Source of the DNA: Histomonas meleagridis | Taxonomy: Eukaryota > Parabasalia > Tritrichomonadida > Dientamoebidae | DNA length: 64,000 bases | NCBI GenBank assembly: GCA_020186115.1 | Contig: WSYJ01000177.1 | Location: 1 to 64,000, forward strand | Direction of reading: 5' to 3' | Shown: positions 56,977 through 64,000 of the stretch, piece after piece | Layout: each line of letters opens with the position of its first letter | Position numbering within the stretch: the stretch's first letter is position 1 | Notes under the pieces: model-generated | What the model saw: the letters and a program-made list of their open reading frames with translations, nothing else | The model's database searches: none | What the model was told of the DNA's origin: nothing | Position numbers and translations under genes: made by a program

Positions 56977-58891
56977 ATGTTTAGTATTGAGAATGCTACG
57001 AAAGGAATAAAAACTAATGTTATTGCTGCTCCTGAAATTATTGATCAAGATGATTTACAAGAAGTTTTAGAAAATTATCCAACAAATGACCAAATAACAG
57101 AAAAACTTAATACTATAACTTCGATTACATTACCTCAATTATATTATAATAAATCAGAAACAGATGAAAAATATTCTACAAAAAGTCATACTCATAATAC
57201 AATAAATAATGATTTAACAGTAAATGGGAATGTACAAGTTACTTCATTAAATGGTTTTCAATTGTCAACAGCAGAAGGTGGTAAATGAGATACAAAATTA
57301 TATGTACCATCTATTATTACATTAAAAGATGATGGTGTTGTAGAAGGTGGTCAATATATTGATATGCTAATAATGCAATTATGATAAAGATAATACATGG
57401 AGAATTACTGCTAATACTAATTCATTAGATTTTAAATCGAACCTGGATCATTATTAAGTTTTGGAAGTAATGGTAATATTCAATGTTCAACTATAAATAA
57501 TGTAGATACAACTAAAATATCTTGAAATGATCATAATCATGATGAGATTTATGCTAAAAAAGATCATGAACATACAAACTATGCTTCATCAGATCATACT
57601 CATAGTTATAATGATTTAAATGATAAACCACAGTCATTTCCACCTGAAGAACATATTCATAGTTATAATGATTTAACTAATAAACCTGAAACATTTCCAC
57701 CCTCAGAACATACACATACTGAGTATGCTTTAAAAAATCATAATCATGATACAAAATATGCTGCTGCAAATCATACACATAGTTATAATGATTTAACAGA
57801 TATTCCTACAGGTTCAAATACAGAAGATATTCATTGTTCAACAATTAATGGTTTTGCTTTAAATTCCGGGACCTTCAGATTCAAATTTAAATATTAGTGT
57901 TCCTTCAATTGCAGTTATTAAAAACGATGGTGTTTTAGCAACAGGTCCTTACATAGATATGCATACTAGTGATGGATATGAAAATGATTATAGTTGGAGA
58001 ATACAATGTATTGAAGATGATATAGCATTTAAACCAAAACAAGGAAATGGTTTTCATTACTCCTCATCTTTTGATGCAATAGGTTGTAATAAAATAGTTT
58101 GTAGTGAAATTATGTACTCTGTAAAAACTAATGGCATTATTAATACAGGAAATATAAAATCCGATACTGATCAATTCACTAGTTTAGAATCTACTAAATT
58201 AACTTTATTTCACAGTATAATTGAAGAATCAGGTAATACATATCAATTATTATGGAGAATTTATGGATGTACACCTACTGCAGATAAAAAATATGGAAGA
58301 TTATATTTTGAATCTGTAACACAAAAGAAACAAAATGATGGTACTTTTCTTGATATATTTAGTACAATATATCATATCGCGACTACATTTAATACATTCG
58401 AAGGAACTGGAGGTCTTGCACAAATAAATACAACTATTATTCATAATGCTCCTGTTTCAGAAGACTTAACACAATTTCAAATTGGTTCACCTGTATTTTT
58501 AACAGGTAATGTTTATGCTTTAACCAATGAAGGTAAATATGACACAAATACTTCATCAATTGATTATATTCCATCAGTTGAAACTACAGGTACATATAAA
58601 GAATATTTAGGTATATGTGTAGCTAAACATGAAACTGGTTATAAAGCTTCAATAGGTGATGTCATTAAAAGAGAAATAGAAATTTTACAAGATACTATTG
58701 ATTTTGTTACACATGGAGATTTTGATTTTAGAGTAAATAATACCGCAGATTATGAAATAGGTGATGTAGTATTATTTGATGGTAATAAATTATCAGATGA
58801 TTTAGTAATAATTACTATAATATTAAATTCAATAGTTGGTGAAGTAACTGGTAAAATAGATGAACATTTGTTGAGTATATTTAAAGAATAA
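56977..58891 (+). pseudogene. Phage-like fibre protein with H-x-H repeats, broken
   Basis: The ATG at 56977 begins a protein of about 640 residues. After an N-terminal part with ITLPQLYYNKSETDEKYSTK come repeats built as SYNDLxxKPxxFPPxEHxHx and DHxHxxYA (about 57.54-57.82 kb). Here His-x-His pairs recur at regular spacing, as in trimeric, metal-binding phage tail fibres. A module VPSI-x3-K-x-DGV-x4-G-x-YIDM occurs twice (about 57.31 and 57.91 kb), showing internal duplication. The last 310 codons (57959-58891) are open. Damage consists of TGA at 57286-57288 and 57523-57525, both where Trp would fit, and frame changes near 57.37, 57.44 and 57.87 kb. It probably served host attachment. Confidence 0.75.
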
Positions 58892-58922
58892 AAAATATTT
58901 TATTTCATTTTATTTTTTTTAT

Positions 58923-60540
58923 ATGGATCCAATTTATAAAAGACAAAGAGGAATACAATATTTATTCGGAACACTAGTTAGAAATGGATTAAAAAATCAA
59001 AATTCATCATTAAAAGGTAATTTGAGTCTACAAAATTTTATTAATTCTTTGAATGAATAATGTAATAGGGAGTTTAATTCTACACCTGAATTTAATACTG
59101 GTACAAAGCCATTAGTTGAAACATACAACAATTTAGTTAATTATTTCATAGATGACAACTTAGAAAAAATTACAGATAAACAATATAAAAATAATCATTT
59201 AAACAATTATGAAGAATCTAAATATAATTTTATTAAAATTTTTATCGAAAATGAAAAAATTACACCTATTAATGAAAAAATTGGAAGAAAAACAATTCCA
59301 GAGCATTATGAATATTATATTAGAACGATTATTATAAAATTGAATGAGATGTTTGCACACAAAGTTTTTGAAGCTAAAAAAAAGCCTCTCAAATTTAATA
59401 AATATTGTGAAGAATTAAGGAAATATTTATATGGTATTGAAATAATTGATAATAAAATTGGGAACGTATTTACATTCGATTCTGCTTATAGTAATTATTT
59501 GTTACAATATTTTTAGTAAATTTCCTTATGACAATATATATAGAAATTATAATATTTATGAAGATTCTAAGAATTCACCGTATATTAACACAGGTTTCAA
59601 ATCTCGTTCGAAAAACAAATATTTATTTGATAACTTTTTACTTCCATATCATATTGATTATTCAAAATTAGATCCACAATTTAAACATAATATAAATTAT
59701 TTTTCTTATAAAAGAAATAAAAAATATCAATTAAAATATATTGGTAATAATGGTGAATATCAAATGGATTTATTTTTTTCTGGTTATGATGAAACCACTA
59801 AAACAGAAACAAAATATTGTTATTTATTAGCAGTTGAAGTTAGGTCCAGATTTTTATTTTATGCCTATACTAATACAAAAATAAATGATAAAATAACTAC
59901 AAAGAAATCAATAGAATCTATAGCTAAAGCTTTATTTAATTTATATAAGGGAGGATTTAATCCTAAAATTATACATTGTGATTCTGAAAAATCATTTTTA
60001 TCGAAACCTTTACAATATATAGCAGCACATTTATCTGGTGTAAAAATAATTCCAGTAAAAAGAATAATTTTAGAAGATAAATCTTATCCTATTCATACTT
60101 CTTTAGCTATAATCAATAGAATTTGTAGAACTATCAGAGATATAGCTGATAATATGGGTTTAAAAGAAATAGATCCATATCATATGAAGAAAATTGTTAA
60201 TAATTATAATAATACTTATCATAAAACATTAAGTCAATTAAATCACAAAAAAATTTCACCATTAGAAGCTTTTAATCAAAGAAAATCTTTTGGTTTAGAG
60301 TTACATAAATTAAATGATAAAATTATAAATCAAGAAGGATTCTTTTTAAGTCCTGGTACAACAGTAACAGTTTATAACACAGATCAATTAAAAAAGAGAT
60401 CAAAAATATTATCAGATATTTATATAGTAGATAATTTCGAAAAAGGTAAATATAATATTTATAATGAAAAAGGTATAAAAATGTCAGTACCAAGATATTT
60501 ATTAAATCCTGTGCCTTATCATATTAATTTTAATAAATAA
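58923..60540 (+). pseudogene. Retroviral/Polinton-type DDE integrase, one stop and one frame change
   Basis: A first frame starts at the ATG at 58923 (MDPIYKRQRGIQYLFGTLV) and ends at TAG 59514-59516, with TAA at 59058-59060 as its only other stop. The second frame, from 59446 to 60540, has no ATG before its conserved part, so the two are best read as one gene joined by a +1 shift at TTT-TAG. The catalytic core has EYQMDLFF (first Asp), PKIIHCDSEKSF (second Asp) and LAIINRICRTIRD, where the third acidic residue is expected but Asn is seen. A YNNTYHKTL...ISPLEAF block and an SH3-like C-terminus (FFLSPGTTVTVYN, SDIYIVDNF, PRYLLNPV) follow. This order fits Polinton and LTR-element integrases. 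Confidence 0.8.
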
Positions 60541-61041
60541 ATACTTTTTCTAATGATATATTGAATTCATCCATTAATGTGTTATATTCTTTATTATATT
60601 GTGAACTAAAATCATAGCCATTAATCTTAATTGAGTTAACTTTTTTAATTGGATTTACATGTTTTAAACATCCAGGTTCAGGATCTTCATAACTTGATTA
60701 AAATCAATTTCTAAAATTGAACTTATAGCTTGTACTAAATCATTAGCATTAATAATAATTTTTCCACTATTATCAATTAAATTTGCTATTAATTTCATAT
60801 TATTTGTTTTTAATATTGCACTAAATGTTAAAGCTATATGTTTATATAAAGCACTAGCATTATCAGTATTAAGTTCAGTTTCTCTTGTAATTATTTTTGG
60901 TGTTTCTTCATTAACTTCAGGATAATGTGCTGGTGTTTCACTATTGTTATTATTAATAATAACTTTACAATTAGCACTAGAACTATTATGTTCAGTATTA
61001 TTCTTCCCTACATGGGGTGAGAAATCACTTATTTTAATCAT
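60530..61041 (-). pseudogene. Small gene A of the virus-like element (unknown)
   Basis: The ATG at 61041 opens a frame of 125 codons: Asn/Glu-rich for the first 60 residues, then helical (ALYKHIALTFSAILKTNNMK, IINANDLVQAISSILEID). A frame change near 60.69 kb leads into a further 50 codons (PEPGCLKHVNPIKKV, YNKEYNTLMDEFNISLEKV) ending at 60530. The product would be about 170 residues. No domain is recognised. Its stop lies inside the 3' end of the integrase gene (11-base overlap), so the two convergent genes share their ends. Confidence 0.55.
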
Positions 61042-61069
61042 AAAAAATAATGATTATAATTTTTTTTAT

Positions 61070-61475
61070 TCAATTATTAATGCCGTATCCAGTAGCTTCT
61101 TGTATATAAGTACCGATAGCACCTTTGATAGCACCTTGTTCACCATTCTTATTTTCTATCATTTCAGTAACAGCTTTTTTACAAGCACTAGTATAATAAT
61201 TTTCACCAGTTTCTTTAATAACAAACTTTTTAGCTTCATCAAATTTATCTTGTAAACGTTCTTCATCTAATAGAACCAGGATAATTAACAATGTTATTTT
61301 GAACAGTATAATCAGCAACCCTACCGTTATTCTTAAGAACTTCATAAGCACGATCTAAATCATATTTAGACATAGGAGGATTAAGAGGAGGAACCAACTT
61401 ACGTTGTAACACACTTCCCTTATTACGTGAATAATAAGATTCACTAATAGAACCAATGCGATGAGGATCAAACAT
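61070..61475 (-). pseudogene. Small gene B of the virus-like element, +1 frame change
   Basis: The ATG at 61475 begins a 70-codon frame (MFDPHRIGSISESYYSRN, then PLNPPMSKYDLDRAYEVLK) that ends at TGA 61263-61265. The next frame continues without an obvious independent start as EERLQDKFDEAKKFVIK and a helical region with AIGTYIQEATGYGINN, ending at 61070. Combined length is about 134 residues. The frames meet at AGA-TGA with a one-base skip, in the same manner as the integrase junction. An alternative start at 61345 would give a hydrophobic N-terminus, which I think is an artefact of the overlap. Function unknown; its position next to the capsid gene suggests a structural or packaging role. 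Confidence 0.5.
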
Positions 61476-61501
61476 AAAAATAAAAGTGGGAAAATTTTAT
61501 A

Positions 61502-62014
61502 TTAATAAGTGATAACATAATTTAATTGAACCCCTAAGAATTTTTCTGTAATTTCAGTACCAGGAACAGAAACCTTTAAACATAAAGCGATACTATCGCC
61601 TGAATTCAAATTACGTGCTAACCTCGTACGGAATACTTGAGTCTGTTGGGCATTGGGAGTAAGGTACCCTGACTTGATAACATTTTGATTAGGTTCATAT
61701 AATGATACAGGGGCAGCAGGGGTACCAAGTGACATTGATTGAGCAACCGTACCATCGGGGACATAAACTAAACCCCATAATAATGGAATATCGACATCAG
61801 TGATCATCTTTAAAGTGAAATTCTTTACTTTACGCATACCTTGAGTAGCAACGGCACTAATCAAGGTTGTATTTACTTGATCACCAACAGCAGAATCTCC
61901 AGAACCGGTATTGAATGTGATATTCCCAGAACAGTTGAAAGTCTCATTAGAATACTTTACAGTCTTCAATGGACGTCCACGTGAATAACTACGTCTACGT
62001 AACCTACGAGGCAT
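61502..62014 (-). CDS. Capsid protein, CRESS-DNA-virus type
   Basis: An intact 170-codon gene starts at the ATG at 62014. The first 14 residues are Arg-rich (PRRLRRRSYSRGRP), the usual nucleic-acid-binding arm of CRESS capsids. The rest is beta-rich and carries strings typical of this capsid group: MRKVKNFTLKM, LLWGLVYVPDGT, SLYEPNQNVIKSG and RLARNLNSGDSIALCLK. This is the pattern of single-jelly-roll capsids found in CRESS viruses associated with protists and animals. It is short but within the range for such viruses. It is transcribed away from Rep, the ambisense layout usual in circovirus-like genomes. Spacers are 13 bases upstream and 26 bases downstream. Confidence 0.85.
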   Translation of the reverse strand: MPRRLRRRSYSRGRPLKTVKYSNETFNCSGNITFNTGSGDSAVGDQVNTTLISAVATQGMRKVKNFTLKMITDVDIPLLWGLVYVPDGTVAQSMSLGTPAAPVSLYEPNQNVIKSGYLTPNAQQTQVFRTRLARNLNSGDSIALCLKVSVPGTEITEKFLGVQLNYVITY

Positions 62015-62027
62015 AACAATAAAAAAT

Positions 62028-62387
62028 TTAATGTTGTGGGAGATTTATTAATTGAGGGTGAATAAGATATGAAGGAACATCCTTACGGCGACGATCATAA
62101 CGGATGGCACCTATAGAGATTATTGGGAGAACAATGACCCAAACCTCAACCATCTGAAAATTCTCTTTAATAAAGCCCTTAAGTAAGCCAACATTACTGG
62201 AGTAAATTGACTTAACTTGGCCTTCATTGTCTGGCATAAGGCATGGAGCAGGGGGTGTAAAAACAGGAGGTGGAATTGGATACGGTTTTTCTTAATCGTC
62301 AGATTGAAGGGCATCGGGACAAACATTACTAAAATCAAAAGAATTGTCATCAAAGCCAAAATTATCAAATGTATCTTCATATTCCAT
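62028..62387 (-). pseudogene. Small gene C: acidic, Pro-rich, membrane segment, one TAA
   Basis: A frame from the ATG at 62387 encodes 31 acidic residues (MEYEDTFDNFGFDDNSFDF...), meets TAA at 62292-62294, and continues in the same frame through a Pro-rich stretch (PYPIPPPVFTPPAPCL). It then reaches an ATG at 62237, a hydrophobic segment (VWVIVLPIISIGAI) and a basic tail (RYDRRRKDVP), ending at 62028. Composition is continuous across the TAA, which argues that it was one gene of about 120 codons with a CAA-to-TAA change. Alternatively, the downstream ATG gives a separate 69-residue membrane protein. It is the first minus-strand gene before the Rep intergenic region. Confidence 0.5.
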
Positions 62388-62591
62388 TTGACTAAAAAAT
62401 AAAAATGATATTCCCACATCAGTGACAAGAAGGAATTTACTTTTTCCTTAATTCATTAAAAACTTTGACAATTACAACACTGCATTGAATACTTTATTTA
62501 CGATCAAATATTTTGATTGAATTCTGAACCGAAACTTTCAAAATGTATGGGAATAATCATTATAGAAAAATATTGAATGTCGTGATTGATC
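62388..62591. promoter_or_regulatory. Divergent intergenic region (candidate promoter/origin)
   Basis: About 200 bases separate the Rep start from the minus-strand cluster, so both transcription units should be driven from here. Two small hairpins are visible: AAGGAA/TTCCTT around an 8-base loop at 62430-62449, and ATCAAA-TAT-TTTGAT near 62.50 kb. CRESS viruses normally have their replication origin here with a TAGTATTAC-like nonamer in a loop. I did not find that nonamer, so the origin assignment is tentative. Confidence 0.35.
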
Positions 62592-63581
62592 ATGAAATAT
62601 TTAGATCACTTAATAAAAATTATGGGAGCAAAGAGAGGAATCAGAAAGGACGCTACAAGGTTACCAGTGGAGCCACCAAGAAGAACAATAGTCAATCCGA
62701 GAGCAAAGCGTTGGGTATTCACATGGAATAACCCCCCAGATACATGGAAAGAAACATTAGAAAGTTTCTCAATGGTTAGTTACATGATTGCTGAAGTAGA
62801 GTTTGCACCAAGTACAGGAACGAAGCATATACAAGGTTACATTCGATTTGATGAAAGAGTTTATAAGAATACTTTAATGGCCAAAACTAATTGTTTCTGG
62901 GACATTGCTAGAGGCAGTGAACTAGACAATTATAAATATTGTACTAAATATGGTGGAGAACATTATGAATATGGAGAAATGACTATGGAGACTCAGTTAT
63001 ATAAATCCAAAGAAGATAAAATGAAACAAATGTTATCGAATGTTATGACTATGAAATGGGAACAATTTGAAGATAAATATCCAATTCAAGCGTTTTATCA
63101 TCAGAAGAGATTGGAGAACTATAAAATAAGTCACATGAAAGTACATAATGATTGGCCAGGTCAATTGGAGAAAAAGAACTATTGGATCTGGGGACCCCCT
63201 GGTACAGGAAAAAGTCATTGGGCTAGAACTAAAAAACCGTTGTCCCAGATTTATCCTAAAATGTGCAACAAGTGGTGGGACAGTTTTAGGCCCGGAGAAC
63301 ATACACTGGTCATATTCGAAGACTTTCCATCTGATGGGAGACCGTTTGCGCAGCTCATGAAAATATGGAGCGACCGTTACTCGTTCATAGGAGAAGTTAA
63401 GAACGGAGAAGTTATGATCGATCCTGGCACTTTTAACCTAATCGTCACTAGCAATTATTCAATCGAAACTGTTTTCCCAGGTGACGATGGACTGGCAATA
63501 AGACGAAGATTTAAAGAAATTGAGGTGAAAGGGCCTGAGGATTTGAATTTACAAAGGGACCTGGAACCGTTAAATCAATAA
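62592..63581 (+). CDS. rep: Rep: rolling-circle HUH endonuclease and SF3 helicase, CRESS-DNA-virus type
   Basis: The ORF is open throughout; ATGs at 62592 and 62622 are both plausible, the latter giving about 319 residues. HUH endonuclease motifs are complete: motif I RWVFTWNNP, motif II TKHIQGYIRF, and motif III YKYCTKYGG with the nicking Tyr. The helicase follows with Walker A (GPPGTGKSHWA), Walker B (TLVIFEDF), motif C (LIVTSNYS) and an arginine-finger region (IRRRFKEI). Overall length and motif spacing match circovirus-like Reps. Rep nicks the origin and unwinds DNA for rolling-circle replication. It has no stop or frame change, unlike most of its neighbours, and its GC content is higher than that of the host flanks. 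It is transcribed divergently from the capsid cluster. Confidence 0.95.
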   Translation: MKYLDHLIKIMGAKRGIRKDATRLPVEPPRRTIVNPRAKRWVFTWNNPPDTWKETLESFSMVSYMIAEVEFAPSTGTKHIQGYIRFDERVYKNTLMAKTNCFWDIARGSELDNYKYCTKYGGEHYEYGEMTMETQLYKSKEDKMKQMLSNVMTMKWEQFEDKYPIQAFYHQKRLENYKISHMKVHNDWPGQLEKKNYWIWGPPGTGKSHWARTKKPLSQIYPKMCNKWWDSFRPGEHTLVIFEDFPSDGRPFAQLMKIWSDRYSFIGEVKNGEVMIDPGTFNLIVTSNYSIETVFPGDDGLAIRRRFKEIEVKGPEDLNLQRDLEPLNQ

Positions 63582-64000
63582 ACAATTCATTTGACAATTA
63601 TCCCTTAGATTTTATTTTATCGAAATTGACAGCGAAAGTGACACAGATAAAAAAATGGAACAAAAATTCTATCGGTCGAAAGACGATCAAAATGAATTGA
63701 ATTTGCAAATAAAGTATTCAAATCTGGTGTCCGTTTTTCATTAAATTGGGACGAAAATTCATATTTAGGTCAGGGTAACATGATCTTGAAAGGAGGTACC
63801 AGTTAACGTTTTTCGAAATATGGGTCCTGACCTAAAATTTTTATTTTTAACGTCCTCAAATAACGGTCTTATTTAAAAAATAGAATTTAACCTGACCCCC
63901 ACCCCTAGTACACTTTATACTGATCACCTGTCTACGCCCTTTTATAAAAAAAGTGCTCCGCGGAGTCGGGCTACGGCAGGTTTGTGATAAATGCACTCAT
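63582..64000. other. Right flank of the virus-like element
   Basis: No ORF. An 11-base inverted repeat TTTAGGTCAGG (63764-63774) / CCTGACCTAAA (63826-63836) and another CCTGACC near 63.89 kb could form structure or mark an end. The last 60 bases are unusually GC-rich and contain the perfect palindrome CTCCGCGGAG (about 63956-63965). The element boundary is not resolved. Confidence 0.4.

Larger units (their letters stand above)
56700..63581. mobile_element. Integrated virus-like element: CRESS Rep + capsid + integrase + fibre
   Basis: A compact block of at least eight genes. On the plus strand lie a short partial structural-type ORF, a fibre protein and an integrase (56.7-60.54 kb). On the minus strand lie four small genes including a capsid (60.53-62.39 kb). 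A Rep gene (62.59-63.58 kb, plus) diverges from that cluster. Spacers are about 20, 32, 28, 26 and 13 bases, and the integrase and the last minus-strand gene overlap by 11 bases. Such packing is viral and unlike the rest of the window. Rep and capsid are CRESS-DNA-virus hallmarks; integrase and fibre are Polinton/Maverick or phage-like. Damage is limited to a few stop codons and frame changes. Ends were not defined; the right end may lie beyond the window. Confidence 0.7.

Noticed and set aside
59446-59530. N-terminal signal-like segment for the integrase (IIKLGTYLHSILLIVIICYN)
   Set aside because: The frame starts at TTG and this stretch is the out-of-frame reading of the upstream ORF's end.
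61070-61351. Separate membrane protein starting MLMKFLRITVG
   Set aside because: The apparent start of the longer frame is GTG, and the hydrophobic stretch is the shifted translation of gene B's coding DNA.
56700-63900. Long terminal inverted repeats of a Maverick around the virus-like element
   Set aside because: Comparing the flanks by eye gave only a loose 17-base direct similarity (AACGGCCTTAT / AACGGTCTTAT), not inverted ends.
1-64000. Genome-wide reassignment of TAA/TAG to Gln
   Set aside because: The 2183-codon BEACH gene, the kinases and the DP-like gene have no internal TAA or TAG despite strong AT bias and many CAA codons. Reassignment can only be considered for the mobile elements.

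Overview
The window looks like nuclear DNA of an AT-rich, repeat-laden anaerobic protist. A parabasalid such as Tritrichomonas or a relative fits best: intron-poor genes with standard stop codons, a very long BEACH-family protein, PAK-type and CAMK-like kinases, a DP/E2F-type factor, and a dense mix of MULE, mariner, Tc1, pogo, Merlin and Helitron elements. This assignment is inferred from gene content and style, not from a marker gene.

Host genes form islands. One holds a DP-like transcription factor (21.9-22.7 kb, minus). Another holds a ubiquitin-like-domain protein and an unrecognised gene (25.9-27.8 kb, minus), followed by a 2183-residue BEACH protein (30.7-37.2 kb, plus). A third holds two kinases flanking a broken low-complexity gene (51.2-55.7 kb). 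All of these genes encode Gln with CAA/CAG and never use TAA or TAG internally.

The rest is mostly mobile DNA. At 0.3-2.1 kb lie a broken tyrosine recombinase and a pogo-like transposase. A complete 6-kb MULE (3331-9320) has a 9-bp target duplication. It carries a MULE transposase with a zinc knuckle, a minisatellite, and an apparently intact membrane-protein gene plus a decayed second copy. A second complete MULE (11146-14068) also has a 9-bp duplication and sits inside a Helitron remnant. Then come a truncated MULE, a Merlin transposase, another DDE remnant and a mariner (14.6-19.9 kb), a Helitron and a Tc1 remnant (23.6-25.7 kb), a complete Tc1 (29199-30402), a pogo element (37.6-38.9 kb), two complete mariners (39952-40744 and 40936-42233), and a Tc1, MULE and Helitron graveyard (43.2-50.5 kb).

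The most unusual region is 56.7-63.6 kb, a compact block of about 7 kb that looks like one virus-like genome. It contains an intact CRESS-DNA-virus-type Rep (HUH endonuclease plus SF3 helicase), a divergently oriented cluster with a single-jelly-roll-type capsid gene and three small genes, and a convergent block with a phage-like fibre protein and a retroviral/Polinton-type integrase. Gene spacing is about 10-35 bases, and the two blocks overlap at their stop codons. CRESS viruses normally have only Rep and capsid, and integrase plus fibre is Polinton-like, so this is either a chimeric element or a CRESS genome inserted precisely beside a Maverick remnant. Rep and capsid frames are open, while the other genes carry nonsense codons or frame changes, so this copy is probably an endogenised, partly decayed one. 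The element may continue past the right edge of the window.
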